Made by a program: the position numbers and the translations under genes. The notes under the pieces were generated by a model. It did not search any database. It was not told the DNA's origin and saw nothing but the letters and a program-made list of their open reading frames with translations. Positions 1 to 10,429 of a DNA stretch of 64,000 nt are shown here, one piece after another. The DNA is from Gonocerus acuteangulatus (Eukaryota; Arthropoda; Insecta; Hemiptera; Coreidae): assembly GCA_946811695.1 (NCBI GenBank), contig OX328132.1, positions 128,460,808-128,524,807 of the forward strand, in the 5' to 3' direction. The first letter of the stretch is position 1. Each line of letters starts with the position of its first letter.

Positions 1-158
1 TCATCAGGAGTTGATTCACCTCCTAAAACAACAAGCATCAGTATCCTCAGTGGTTTTGGTATGTTCTCCAGTTGGGCACTAACTGTCACATGAGCTTTCA
101 CCAGTCGGTAGACCAAATCAAAGAGAAAATCGTTTCTGGGCAGTTTCAGACCATTTTC
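1..158 (-). CDS. Candidate host coding exon, cut by window edge
   Basis: Seen: the minus strand is open for 52 codons from position 158 to the window edge. It has an ordinary, non-repetitive composition (leucine and valine-rich helices, including VKAHVTVSAQLENIPKPLR). A TGA lies just upstream at 161-159 and a possible acceptor (CTGCCCAG) lies at about 133. The sequence matches none of the repeats in the window. Inferred: an exon of a helical-repeat type protein. I do not recognise the protein. It lies on the same strand as the exon candidates at 4185-4320 and 10108-10417, so all three could belong to one gene with repeat-filled introns. It could also be a pseudogene piece or chance. Confidence 0.3.
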
Positions 159-310
159 TCACTTGGAAAGCCGTAACATGGAAGTGATCGACCCGTGAAG
201 AGCAATCAGATGAGCGAAAAAGACATACGTTAACTCCACCGTGGGGTGAAAAATACCCCATACACAGCTCGCGAAAACACAAGCAGCCCAAGGAAAAAAA
301 TACATCTTTG

Positions 311-363
311 AAAATTTCGGGGGGAGAGTCAGAGGGGCTGCAGCCCCCTTATATATGCCCATG
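311..363 (-). mobile_element. End of a MITE with CATGGGCRTATATA terminus
   Basis: On the minus strand it starts CATGGGCATATATAAG and runs into a GGGGGCTG/CAGCCCC stretch. The same end occurs on the full copy at 34459-34739, which has an 8-bp target duplication. Only the end is recognisable here. Confidence 0.45.
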
Positions 364-489
364 TGTCCGCCTAGATCTGTGAAACAGCACACTGTGCGAC
401 GGTGTTATTGGTAACCAATGGATAATGATACCAATGATGAAATAGGCTCCATCTCGCAGGTGACTAAAGGTAAAGCTTGTAATATCACA

Positions 490-1015
490 GATACCTGTCA
501 AAAGTAAAAATATTGAATCATTCTTTGAAATGGCATATTAAATTATCCAAGATTCCTGAATTCAGAACACCAATGAAATCGTTTATTAGATTATTGGAGT
601 TTGTTGATTCACAATCAAATATTGATCTATTCAAAGGTTTTCGGAATGAAATAAATCTGGACGCACCCACCCCTGGACACAGACAGATTTGATGAATATA
701 AAAAACAACACCAATTAAATCATGAAATCCTTTGAGCTGCTTTTGAGAGCAGAAGATGTAAGCGAATCCATAGCGTACAGTAGCATTATAATATTGAAGA
801 TTTTCGATCAAATTCCTTTCTATTCTATCAATTTCCTAAAATTCTATTGGACAGAAAACACATTGTGATCGAAGAAGAAATTACGAATAAATCCGTATAC
901 ATAATAGATCAAGAAAGCGTGGATTTAACATGGATCAAATCAGGCCTAAATCTCAACAACATGAATTGCACACTGATCTAATGAACTGGCAGAGAACCTC
1001 AAAACGCACCCAAAA
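490..1015 (+). pseudogene. Degenerate coding-like tract, unrecognised
   Basis: Seen: plus-strand frames read protein-like in consecutive blocks. About 503-690 is open and includes WHIKLSKIPEFRTPMKSFIR. About 685-735 reads DEYKKQHQLNHEIL in another frame. About 815-980 includes FPKILLDRKHIVIEEEITNK and ends at a stop. The blocks are joined by frameshifts and stops. The opposite strand has a single 97-codon open frame (518-811) of less natural composition. Inferred: a decayed gene, either an element or virus-derived open frame or a host pseudogene. I do not recognise the family and no function is proposed. Confidence 0.3.
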
Positions 1016-1084
1016 AATAACGCTCGACTTTTATATGTTTATAATTAACGCACTAAAAATTTGAGAAATAAAGAGGCCTCCACC

Positions 1085-1200
1085 GAGGTCAGTTTTCCCT
1101 CTCCAAATTTAAGCCGAAACGTTTAAAAATATAAAGCATTTTTTATTTAAAAATGTAGTTCTATTGCGCTGATGATCGAACCCCAATGAAATCCACCTTA
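1085..1200 (+). mobile_element. Penelope-like tail fragment
   Basis: Contains AAGCCGAAACGTTTA, then AAAATGTAGTTCTATT, then ATCGAACCCCAATGAAATCC. The order matches the arms of the palindromic insertion at 32659-33062 (GCCGAAACGTC, AAAATGTAGTTTTATT, GACCGAACCCCAAC). The ribozyme-like half seen in other copies is not recognisable here. Confidence 0.4.
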
Positions 1201-1299
1201 GCTAAGGTTGGTCATTTTCGCCATTATTTATTGGTTCTTTTCCTTCTCTTATTATTTATCCAGATAGAGATAGTCGGTGCTGGATAATGGTAGTTAAAA

Positions 1300-1640
1300 A
1301 ATTCCCATCGGCTGAAATACCTCCTATGCGCTGAAATACCTACCATCCGGTGAAATACCTCCCATCCGCTGAAGTACCTCCCATCCGCTGAAATACCTCC
1401 CATCCGTTAAATTACCTTCCATCTGGTGAAATACCTCCCATCCGTTCAAATACCTTCCATCTGGTGAAATACCTCCAATCCGCTGAAATACCTCCCATCC
1501 GTTGAAATACCTCCCATCTGATGAAATACCTTACAACCATTGAAATATCTCCCATAAGCTGAAATAGCTTCCATCATCTGAAATACCTTCAAACGTCTGA
1601 AGAGGCTTACGTCAGCTGAAATACGTCCCATGAGGTGGAG
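1300..1640. repeat. 19-bp minisatellite
   Basis: About 17 diverged units of CTGAAATACCTCCCATCCG. Variation increases toward 1640. No open frame is conserved. Confidence 0.9.
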
Positions 1641-2504
1641 GTGAACAGGAAATGGACGGTAAGTGGAAAGTGAGTTGAATGTGGACCGGAAACGAGCGTG
1701 CTATATAACTCAACCAAGTTCCATTCTGCTATTTCATGGGCACCACAAAAATCTGAGTCAAGAGAATTGCCTTTTCCACCCCAGATAATATAAATAAAAC
1801 CAAAGGAAGTCATAACAATAGAGTGACAATAAAACGATGAAAAACTCTTCCAACCTCCCGAAAGCACGGGGAAGTTCTCGCTGTACACGTCCCCAGTAAG
1901 TAATATTAAAAGGCATTGGAATGAAGAGACGATAAGGGAAGGGAGAATGCGCCGGTAGGTGATATTATCAAAGCTGAAGATATTGCTTGACTGAAGCCAA
2001 TATCCGGAAAGTCGGGAGCCAGAAACAGCCCTGGGTTTACATACTCCTAGACCGTCAATACACTAATTGCAACCACGGCTATTGGTCCTTCATATCGCCC
2101 TTCCAATTGTCTAGTAGCGACGACTTTATGAAGTAAGAGAACTATATCATACCTATATGATTAATCATACGTATTGTGTATGATTGATCATAAATTATTT
2201 TATTATTTTTAGTAGTTGTAATATCGCTTAATTAACGCCCGGTATACCGTGTGTTCAAGACTTTTTTTCCACAATTTTTGTAATTAAAAATGAAATTATG
2301 AGACTCTTAACCTGGTATAAAAGATACTAGATGTTCGCCAATGACCCTCCCTATGGATTCTCCAATAAAGAGAGGTCATTGTTATGAGACATTATTGCAG
2401 AGAATTCAATACACAATCGAATTTATATCGATAATTTCTTCACCAAAACGGACTCCGAGGCACGATTAAACCTTCATTTATTATCACTTTTCCGCCATTA
2501 ACAT
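1641..2504. other. No recognisable feature
   Basis: AT-rich single-copy-looking DNA. I see no coding pattern, no matches to the window's repeat families and no tandem repeat. Confidence 0.5.
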
Positions 2505-2705
2505 AATTAAAAAAGTCCGTCACGTGACTAAGCACTTACCTCAGGATTTGGGTAGTGTAGACTGCATTCCTGGATAATTTGCTTAAAATAACCTATATAA
2601 GTAAAATAAAATCATGAATAGTTGTGCTCTTTTACACTTCTAATGAGCAACTGTTACAATTATTAGTTTTGTAACTATTTGCCTTCCAGAGTTTTGTGTT
2701 TGTTT
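2505..2705 (-). mobile_element. Family C repeat, diverged copy
   Basis: Begins on the plus strand with AAAAAAGTCCGTCACGTGAC and continues CTAAGCACTT, GGTAGTGTAGACTGC. This is the reverse complement of the family C right end at 10840-10980, but the terminal hairpin is eroded. Confidence 0.7.
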
Positions 2706-2939
2706 GGAACTACACTACCTAATAAATATACAAAACTGAACATTTTCTGATGTTTTCTAAACAAAACTGATCTTTTTGAATAATAAAAGCGTCTCCATGT
2801 AAAAAGATAACAAATAAAGCAGGAAGGATATAGAGCGCGCCTCGTTGCAGAAGTCAGAACCCTGCCATCTACAAAGAATTAAAAAAACAGAGGTGCTCCT
2901 AGTGGCAGCTTCTGCCAAGGAAAATACACAAAGTTCCCA

Positions 2940-3230
2940 AAACATTTCATGTCTATAAAATATTTTATTCTATTCCTTCCTTAACTCCAAACGTAACCAA
3001 ACTTTGAACAGCTTTGTTTATATGAATTTATTTGCGCGAATTTCGCTCCAAAAACCCATGTTTCAATGGATGGATTCTGCTGGTTAACGAACTTGACTTT
3101 TCGACTTAAATGAAAGATTTTATTACCAGATTTCATCAAAATCGGAGTACTTCCGGATTGTGTCATTAGGTTAACCTCATAAGTTGGATTCCTCCCTATG
3201 GAGGGAGGGAGGAACTGCGCAAAAACAGGG
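2940..3230 (-). mobile_element. Family B repeat, internally deleted
   Basis: Contains family B blocks in reverse order: AAAATATTTTATTC, GCGCGAATTTCGCTCC, GGTTAACGAACTTGAC, ACTTCCGGATTG, and the palindrome CTCCCTATGGAGGGAGGGAG near the start end. The (TA)n tract and much of the body are missing. Confidence 0.7.
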
Positions 3231-3255
3231 AAAAAAAGATCTTAATAAAATATTG

Positions 3256-3904
3256 GGTACTTACGTACTAGTTGCACCGATCTCGAGAAATGGGTCTCGT
3301 TCAGGGATCCGGATCATGAAATGAGAACTTAAATGAAGCGTTTTTATTGGTTCATTCCTATAGGCAATTTCATTGGCTGTTCATTCTTCCGTTCTAGTCA
3401 TCGTTTTGTCTTCACGAACTGTTAGATTTGTGTTTCTTACAAGTTATATTTATTGTTTCTAGTTTCACTTCTCAGTGTTGTTTGTGTTGTAGTGTTCTAT
3501 ATTTAGGGTTTACCAACAACCGAAAAAGTACTCTTTTGAAGCAATGTTAAATTACATATCGGTCCATTTTCCACCGAAAAAACAGTGATCTATATTATTG
3601 GGTGATAGATTAACTAGAGTTTCGATAAAACCCTGAGTGAGCGGAAACGCATAGCAATTATGCAATTAACATAAGAGCTAATGTTATATAACCTAGGAAA
3701 CCAGTAGCACTTATGTTAATGGCATAATTGCTAAGCGTTTCCCCTCGCTAAGCTAACTCAAGGTTATGTCGAAACTCTAGTTAATCCAACTCGTTGTAAA
3801 TGGTCTTTCGGTCACCATATTTCCACAATCGGCCATATTGTCATGATCCAGATCCCTGAACGAGACCAACTTCTCTAGATCGGTGCTACTAGTACGTAAG
3901 TACC
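3256..3904. mobile_element. Foldback (inverted-repeat) MITE
   Basis: The left end GGTACTTACGTACTAG is inverted at the right end CTAGTACGTAAGTACC. The match continues inward for about 70 bp, including the TCTCGTTCAGGGATC block. A second inverted repeat lies inside: ACTAGAGTTTCGATAA (about 3613) with its inverse (about 3774), and GCGGAAACGCATAGCAATTA with its inverse near 3728. The element has no coding capacity. Superfamily undetermined. Confidence 0.7.
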
Positions 3905-3952
3905 AAATACTGTTTGGGTATCGATGTTTGGTGAATTCTAAATTTTAGCTCC

Positions 3953-3990
3953 TGATGAAGCGCAAAGGGTGCGAAAAATGTCATACAGGA
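3953..3990 (+). ncRNA. Hammerhead-like motif, Penelope type (fossil)
   Basis: CTGATGA is followed by a short stem (GCGC/GTGC, one G-U pair) and then GAAA. This is the order of a hammerhead core. One extra A precedes stem II. Stem I is not convincing and stem III is not formed in cis. Activity is not claimed. Confidence 0.3.
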
Positions 3991-4184
3991 ATTAATATAT
4001 TATTTTTATAAATTCACGTATTTCTATTATCACGTTTTGAAAAATGGGATAAGAAGCCTAAGAAGGCTTGCAATTGATTTTATAAGTCCATAATGATAGA
4101 AATAACTGTAGGGAGACCACTTGACGGATAGGAGAAAGAAAGAAAAAAAAGCCTGTAGAGCATTATGCGGTGCTTGGAACTCAC

Positions 4185-4320
4185 GAAACACTGCTTAAGC
4201 ATTTTCTCTAGGGGTAATTGTAGCTTGACAATAATAGAACCATTCTCAGTATGGAAATAATGAGGAACTCCTGTTACCATAACTCCACACAAATCATCAA
4301 GGGTGAGATTCTTTTGAAAA
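4185..4320 (-). CDS. Candidate host internal exon
   Basis: Seen: a 45-codon open segment with ordinary protein composition (includes MVTGVPHYFHTENGSIIVK). It is preceded by a pyrimidine-rich TATTTTTCAAAAG acceptor-like sequence and ends exactly at a strong donor consensus, GTGAGT, at 4184-4179. It matches none of the repeats in this window. Inferred: an internal exon. I do not recognise the protein. It shares its strand with the candidates at 1-158 and 10108-10417, which supports one split gene, but reading phases cannot be checked without transcripts. Confidence 0.4.
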
Positions 4321-4354
4321 ATAACCTTGCCATGGTTCGAGTACTGGGATAATG

Positions 4355-4530
4355 TAAAAATCCGAATCGCAGGGACTGCGTTATCTTAGCCCGGTTCCGT
4401 TCATATCCCTATAGTAATTAGTAAAGGAATAGAAGGAGTTATTAGTAGGTTTTGATCTTTCGTGAAAAATATAAAATAAAATCTCAAAGAGAAGGAAGAT
4501 TTCAGGCGCCAGATAAGGAAACCGACGTAT
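4355..4530 (-). mobile_element. Family A repeat
   Basis: Starts on the plus strand with AAAAATCCGAATCGCAGG, then GACTGCGTTATCTTAGCC and CGGTTCCGTTCATATCCC. It continues into the family A body (TTTTGATCTTTCGTGAAAAA, CTCAAAGAGAAGG). A poly(A) run follows at 4620-4638. Confidence 0.8.
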
Positions 4531-4739
4531 TCTACGTAGGAATTAATCCATCCCCTGTCACAACGTTCGCACTTGGAAACACTATAACGCTGTTTCACAA
4601 TTTCTTACCTTGTTTTAGAAAAAAAAAAAAAAAAAAACATTTACTCTTAATTGCAATAAAACAAACCATGGATCGAAACAGTTATTTTTTTATCGGAAAA
4701 GTAAAAATTTAACTGTTAAAAAACTTTTATTTTATAAGT

Positions 4740-5118
4740 TAAAAATAAACCCTAAGTGTGTGAAGAAAATGAAGACACAGTCAAAAACCGACGACGATAA
4801 TGTTTGTAATGACCCGGACCGTGGATGCCTACGAGCTAATGTATATAAATTCATACTCCCTAGCAACCAAGCTGGCAAAAACGGTTTGCAGTATCAGCAT
4901 CGCCTGCAAAGATCAGGCTGACGAAGAATAGGAACCGAGAAGTGACCGGCTATTTTCTGAAGAAAGAAGAGACGCAGATAGAGAAATACTGGGAAGATGT
5001 GAACTCAGGAGTAAGGACGGGGAAAAACCAAAATAAATATCGTTATCCCTGCCTCATAGTTGGCCAATGCCAAAAATAGAAAACAAAAATACCGTAATTG
5101 GAGGTATTTCATGAATAA
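4740..5118. other. No recognisable feature
   Basis: No coding pattern, structured RNA or repeat match was seen. Confidence 0.45.
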
Positions 5119-5210
5119 AGGAAGGTTATACCTGGAACAGAATAATATTTCCCAGCCATGGGAAGGTTATACCTGGAACAGAATAATATTTCCCAGCCAT
5201 GGGAAGGAAT
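5119..5210. repeat. 41-bp direct duplication
   Basis: Two perfect tandem copies of a 41-bp unit starting GGAAGGTTATACCTGG. Probably an incipient minisatellite. Confidence 0.85.
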
Positions 5211-5423
5211 TGCTTAAGGGAAAATCATTGTATAAATTTATCATCATTTATATATAATTTTATAGGTATTTTAAAGTTTTAGCTGCTACTTATAAGGTTG
5301 AAGAGGAGTTGTTTAATCCTCGTTCCTCCTGCCTCATTTCCTTCATGTCAACTCACTTCAAGACTTTAAGACTATAAGATATTTTCACTAGAAGCTTAAA
5401 TAACATCTAGTTATCATAATGTA

Positions 5424-5938
5424 AAACATCATACAGCCACCAATGTTCAGAACAGTTAACAGTAAGATTCACGTGCAGGAATACATCATACAGCCACCAA
5501 TGTTCAGAACAGTTACCAGTAAGATTCACGTGCAGGAATACATCATACAGCCACCAATGTTCAGAACAGTTAACAGTAAGATTCACGTGCCGGAATAAAT
5601 CATACAGCCACCAATGTTCAAAACAGTTAACAGTAAGATTCACGTGCCGGAATAAATCATACAGCCACCAATGTTCAAAACAGTTAACAGTAAGATTCAC
5701 GTGCCGGAATAAATCATACAGCCACCAATGTTCAAAACAGTTAACAGTAAGATTCACGTGCCGGAATAAATCATACAGCCACCAATGTTCAAAACAGTTA
5801 ACAGTAAGATTCACGTGCCGGAATAAATCATACAGCCACCAATGTTCAAAACAGTTAACAGTAAGATTCACTTGCCGGAATAAATCATACAGCCACCAAT
5901 GTTCAAAACAGTTAACAGTAAGATTCACCCGCCGGAAT
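5424..5938. repeat. 57-bp tandem repeat, 9 units
   Basis: The units contain GTTAACAGTAAGATTCACGT and CATACAGCCACCAATGTTCA. Because 57 is a multiple of three, one minus-strand frame stays open and would read a 19-residue repeat containing NLTVNCFEHWWLYD. The units differ by single bases. There is no flanking coding sequence or conserved start, so I read this as a satellite. Confidence 0.9.
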
Positions 5939-6029
5939 AAATCATTTTAGCGCCATTCCTTCCTCCCTCCAAGCGAGGAAACTCGCTTATCACATACACA
6001 TGGATCAAGAAAATAACGGTGTTTCAAAT

Positions 6030-6060
6030 TTGTATATATATATATATATATATACACATA
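6030..6060. repeat. (TA)n microsatellite
   Basis: Short TATATA tract with imperfect ACATATATAC edges. Confidence 0.8.
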
Positions 6061-6319
6061 TATACATACATAAATGTTTATATATCTATAAATAAAATAA
6101 AAATGTAACGGATCTCTCTGAGTACATGGAAGATATATGGGAAAAAATATCATTTAGGGGCTTTACCAACGCAATAGCACCCAAAACTATAATTGTTAGA
6201 ACAGATTTAGATGCAGTTTTCACTAATATATTGTCGTAAAGTTCAATTAACATTTAGTGTTTGTTTCATTTGAATCGGGTTAGAAATGAAAAAGTTGATA
6301 TGCATCTATGTTTCATGTC

Positions 6320-6545
6320 GATGTGTCCGTTAACACCAGAGGTTTTGTTTTTTCGTCACGAAAAATTGGTATATAGTGTTCCCCTAGCAAACGATTGAAC
6401 GAGTTAGTTAACCAGCAAAATACTTGTTTAACGCAATTTTTGTTAGATTGCAAGGAAACGTTGTGCGCATCTTTATAGAAAAATGTGTGGTAAAAATAAA
6501 CTAAATCGGTTTATTAGGAGGGGGTTTACTCCGGACCCAAATTAC
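6320..6545 (+). mobile_element. Family D module
   Basis: Contains TGTCCGTTAACACC, CACGAAAAATTGGTATATAG and CAAACGATTGAACGAGTT, and ends with AAATAAACTAAATCGG followed by GGGGGTTTACTCCGGACC. The same string recurs at 10430, 48840 (inverted) and several times at 53350-53940. Confidence 0.7.
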
Positions 6546-6820
6546 TAATTACTACTATATAATTAATAATTATATATATTTAATATAATTATAAATTTAA
6601 TATTTTTTCTTTTTTTATTCCTCGGGCCTCTCATACCAAACAATTATGTTTCGCGATGACAATTAATATAAATAATAGCCCAAAGTCACAATCCCAAGCA
6701 GACGAAATCGCAGGACTCACTCACTCGCTCACTGACTCATCAAAATTATTAGGCACTTCCCATTATGCTAGAGACTTGAAATTTTGCATGATGATAGATA
6801 TGAAGGTGTTATTAAAGGAA

Positions 6821-6890
6821 AAAGTTCGACTCGCAGGAACTGCATCATCTTAGCGCGGTTCCGTTCTTATCTCTAGACTCATTTAAAATG
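6821..6890 (-). mobile_element. Family A end
   Basis: AAAAGTTCGACTCGCAGG, GAACTGCATCATCTTAGC, GCGGTTCCGTTC: a reverse-complement copy of the hairpin end. Confidence 0.8.
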
Positions 6891-6984
6891 ATTCAAATAG
6901 AAGCTGTTATTATTTTGGGTCCACATTTCTAGAAAGCATGAAGATTAGATAGTTAGCCGTCGAGGTGATAAGTAAAGATGGAAT

Positions 6985-7078
6985 GGTTGGGATTCGGCTA
7001 AAGAAACCTCAATACGATTTTTGTTAAAAAATCTATATTTAGGACGTTTCGGCTACTCATTGGTAGCCTTAGTCAGCA
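6985..7078 (-). mobile_element. Penelope-like tail with decayed hammerhead motif
   Basis: On the minus strand it reads GCTGACTA, a perfect 6-bp stem GGCTAC/GTAGCC, then GAAACGTCC, and ends near AGCCGAATCCCAACC. It aligns throughout with the plus-strand copy at 38750-38840. The catalytic core position G8 is T here, so this copy should be dead. Confidence 0.5.
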
Positions 7079-7279
7079 ATGAAAGTGCTGGGAGGCAGAG
7101 GAGGACCAAAGTTGACAGTTCCATCTTTACTTTCAAGAAAGTACGGTCTTATTTACGATCTTACCTGCATGGGTCCCCGCCCTAGGAAGGACCCCGCTAG
7201 GCAGTTGAAAAGCTATATCTTGGAAATCCATATCTCTAAGATTAAATTGTTTATCTTATTTTTCTTAACCTGATTTATT

Positions 7280-7860
7280 ATCAAATACATTATCCAACTA
7301 TAAGCAGTTAAAAAATAACAAGAAATAAAAACAGACAAAAAGAACAGTTCAAATAAGCGAAATCAATTAATGTAAAGTTTTAAGCACTTATTTCTCCGAT
7401 TGACATCGTCTAATCAAAACTTTCATCACAACCTTTTTTGTAGAGCATTTAGTAAGCTTTCTAATGGTATTCTTCCGTTTACCAAGATTCTCAACCATTT
7501 CGAGATATTAAGGAAAGTATACAAAGTTACCAAAACTTTTTATGTCTGTTAATAAAATATTTTATTCTAACCCTTCCTTAACTCCAAACGTAACACAAAT
7601 TTCAACATATTAGTTTTAATGAAAGTAGAACATGCAGAAAATGTTTCAACTGAATCCCATGATTCTAAGTACCCAAACCAAAAACGGTATTCAAAAACTA
7701 TTTTTCCAATTTTCTCGAAAGCGGTTAAAGCTATCGCCTTGAAAATGGTTTCATTCGTTTTCCTAGCCCAAGATGCCTATAAAACGAGTGCTTACAAGCT
7801 TATGAACTCAAAAAGTCCGACTCGCAGGAACTGCGTCATCTTAGCGCGGTTACGTACATC
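7280..7860 (-). mobile_element. Family B body with family A end
   Basis: Reverse-orientation body blocks (CGATTGACATCG, GCATTTAGTAAGCTTTC, AAAATATTTTATTC, GTACCCAAACCAAAAACG) run directly into AAAAAGTCCGACTCGCAGG and the A hairpin end at 7810-7857. The internal order differs from complete copies, so this is a rearranged piece. Confidence 0.7.
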
Positions 7861-7879
7861 TCGAAGAATTGGAATAGAT

Positions 7880-8330
7880 TAGCATTACAAATCACAGGAA
7901 ACTGACAGTAGCCAACTTACACAAAAGCGGATAATTCTTAATCCGTATAAGTCAATACAATTATGTACTGAAAACGTACTTACTCTTCGACTACTGCTGA
8001 GAAGGCTCTATTCATAACAACCAAAAATTCGTTGTCATTTTAGGTATCTTGTTTTACTAGCAAATTCGTTTTACTGTTATAATCAACTGTAAATATGTGC
8101 TTCATGGCGAATAAAATTCCATTCTGACTGAGTTAAATCTTTCTATAAAATAAGAAATAACGATAACTACAGTTAGAGGATATGAGGAAGGTTATATAGA
8201 CCGGAGAATTCAAAACAAACTACGTCATCATGATTAGCCACTGCCATCTTGATTACCACAGCCACTCCAAACTTACCAATACCTTTCACCGTTTCTTAGC
8301 TTATTTTACTACAATACTAATTTTACTGAT
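7880..8330. other. No recognisable feature
   Basis: AT-rich. No coding pattern seen apart from faint similarity to family A flanks. Confidence 0.4.
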
Positions 8331-8339
8331 AAATGCAAT

Positions 8340-9200
8340 TTAAAACAAGAAACAACCAATTAAAAAGTGAGATAAAGAAAGAGAAAAACCCTTTCAAAAC
8401 AACAAAACAAACACTTTTTACGTTTTAAGCGCTTATATCTCTGATTGCCCCATCGAATATTGCTTCAGGACCTTCTTTGTAGAGAATTTAGTAAGCATTC
8501 GAATGGTCACATTCGACTTATCACGATTTCCCAACCGTAATCGAGATATTTACGAAAAATGTATGAAGATCTGAAAACTTTTCATGTCTATTAATAAAAT
8601 AATTGTTTTCGCATATTTACTTCACTCCAAATACAACCAAAATTTAAACATCTTAGTTGGAATTAATTTCCAAGTTGTAGAAAATACTTCAATTGAATCC
8701 CGCGATTCTAAGTACTCACAAAAATATAATGACTTACAAAAATATTGATTCCACTTTTCTCAGGAACGGTTACAGATATCGCCATAAAAATGGTTTCATT
8801 CGTTTTCTTATGCTAAGAAACCTATAAAACAAGTACCTGCATATAAACTCAAAAAACGTAAGCGTTACGATTTTTTTGCGGGAATTTCGCCCCAAACACT
8901 ATCTTCTAGTAGGCGGATTCTTCTGGTTAACGAACTTGACCTTTTAAATTAGACGACAGATTTTTGTACCAAATTTCCTTAAAATCGGACCATTTTTGAG
9001 CTTGCTAGAGCGCGAACAGACAAGCATATATATAAATATATACATATATATATATATATATGCAAATTTGGGCCACCTATATTTTCGTGATCTATAGGGT
9101 CTGAAACGTGAATGTTTCTAGTCGGCACTTCCGGATTGCGTCATGAGGTCAACCTCATAAGCGGGTTCTCCCTATGGAGATAGGGAGTAACCGCGCTAAA
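8340..9200 (-). mobile_element. Family B repeat, near-complete, inverted
   Basis: Reads from the body end (GAAACAACCAATTAAAAAGTG) through ATTTCTTGCGGGAATTTCGC-type blocks and a (TA)n tract at about 9005-9061 to ACTTCCGGATTGCGTCATG. It finishes at TAACCGCGCTAAAA, the reverse complement of the TTAGCGCGGTTCC start. Confidence 0.8.
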
Positions 9201-9364
9201 ACGTAAGCGTTACGATTTTTTTGCGCGAATTTCGCCCCAAACGCCATCTTCCAGTGGACGGATTTTGCTGGTTAACGAACTTGCCCTTTCAAATTGGACG
9301 ACGGATTTTTGTACCAAATTTCATCAAAATCGGACCATTCGTCTTCTACCTAGAGAGCGAACAG

Positions 9365-9425
<61 letters not shown>

Positions 9426-9570
9426 AATTTGAATCACCATCATTTTCGGTCTCTAGGGGTTCTGAAACGCAAGATTTTCTAGTCGGCACTTCTGGATTGC
9501 GTCATGAGATCAACCTTATAAGCGGGGTTCCTCCCTATGAGGGAGGGAGGAACCGCGCGAAAAATCCTGA
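9201..9570 (-). mobile_element. Second family B start, abutting the first
   Basis: Begins GTAAGCGTTACGATTTTTT, has TACCAAATTTCATCAAAATC, a (TA)n tract at 9369-9421, GGTTCTGAAACGC and the CCTCCCTATGAGGGAGGGAG palindrome, and ends at AACCGCGCGAAA. It lies head-to-tail with the copy ending at 9200. Confidence 0.8.
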
Positions 9571-9604
9571 AAAGTTGAGTTTGACTCCGCTTCCGGGGCG
9601 GGGG

Positions 9605-10093
9605 CGTGCCAGTTTTGTACTTCCTTCGGAAACCCGTCATTCCGTCCGAAACCCAAGATGTGGAGTATCAAATGAATCGCCAAAGGTATGAAGAACCTAT
9701 ATTTGATGTTTTAAGAAACAATTAGACGCATATAGGCTCGGTCAAAAACTTATACCAGCTTTCTGTCTGTATGTTTGTTCCTTATACAAATCCGTACCGT
9801 TTGACCAAACTTGGGACACAGATGGGTCTTGATACGGGGAGAATCATAGGTTAAATTGTCTATGAGCTGTCTGTGTGTATGTTTATTCCTTATACAAATT
9901 CACACCGTTTGGCCTATTTTGACCAAACTTGGCACGCAGGTAGGTTTTGATACGGGAGTGTCATATTACCTATGACGTTTTGTACTTTTTGTTCCATCGG
10001 AAAGCCATCATTCCTTCTGAAACCCATCATGTGGGGTATCAAATGAATCGTCTTGGCAAGGAGAACCTATATTTGATGTTTTAAGAAACATTT
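9605..10093 (+). repeat. 115-bp direct repeats flanking a Helitron-like fragment
   Basis: The segment at 9608-9722 (TTTTGTACTT, TATCAAATGAATCG, TTTGATGTTTTAAGAAACA) is repeated at 9975-10093. Between them is a 3'-region fragment of the Helitron-like family: GTCTGTATGTTTGTTCCTTA, ACCGTTTGACCAAACTTGG and TCTTGATACGGGGAG, itself in two diverged units. Confidence 0.65.
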
Positions 10094-10107
10094 CGACGCA
10101 TCTTAAC

Positions 10108-10417
10108 AACAACTGTTGTGACTTCTTTCTCAAATGTAGTAAATAAAGTCGTAGGGGTTAACTGCATAATAGACTTGAAAGCAGATACTAAGCTTTTCAA
10201 TGTCGAGCCATCTAAATTACAAAGTTTAGAATCACAAACCCAAAATGTATCGTCTTTGTTCTTATCTTTTTCTTGAAGGCCTTCTGCATTTTCCTTATGG
10301 TGATCTTTATCCTCGGAATAAGGTTCCTGTGTTTTACAGTGTAATAGTTTAGTTACGAGAGCAATCAATTTGTCCTCTAGAGTAATGTCATCTGGAAGAG
10401 CTTCTAACTTTTCTAGG
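10108..10417 (-). CDS. Candidate host exon, about 103 codons
   Basis: Seen: minus-strand open frame with natural composition. Residues run from LEKLEALPDDITLEDKL through a charged linker (HHKENAEGLQEKDKNKDD) to LKSLVSAFKSIMQLTP. A possible acceptor, CCTATCACTAG, lies immediately upstream. A possible donor, GTTAAG, lies at 10107-10102, exactly where the flanking dispersed repeat begins. Both edges therefore coincide with repeat boundaries. Inferred: an internal exon of a helical-repeat-like protein on the same strand as 4185-4320 and 1-158. I do not recognise the gene. Reading on past the donor reaches a stop at about 10081. Confidence 0.4.
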
Positions 10418-10429
10418 CTAGTGATAGGT

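Noticed and set aside
518..811. 97-codon minus-strand open frame
   Set aside because: The plus strand of the same interval reads as more natural, longer (though broken) coding text. The minus frame looks like its shadow.
5407..5928. 173-codon repetitive open frame
   Set aside because: A 57-bp satellite with period divisible by three leaves a frame open automatically. There are no flanking coding signals.
9221..9691. Open frames with tyrosine-isoleucine runs
   Set aside because: They are translations of (TA)n tracts inside family B repeats. The same applies near 14430, 15780, 19480, 24000, 25820, 29430, 39430, 48250, 52160 and 52430.
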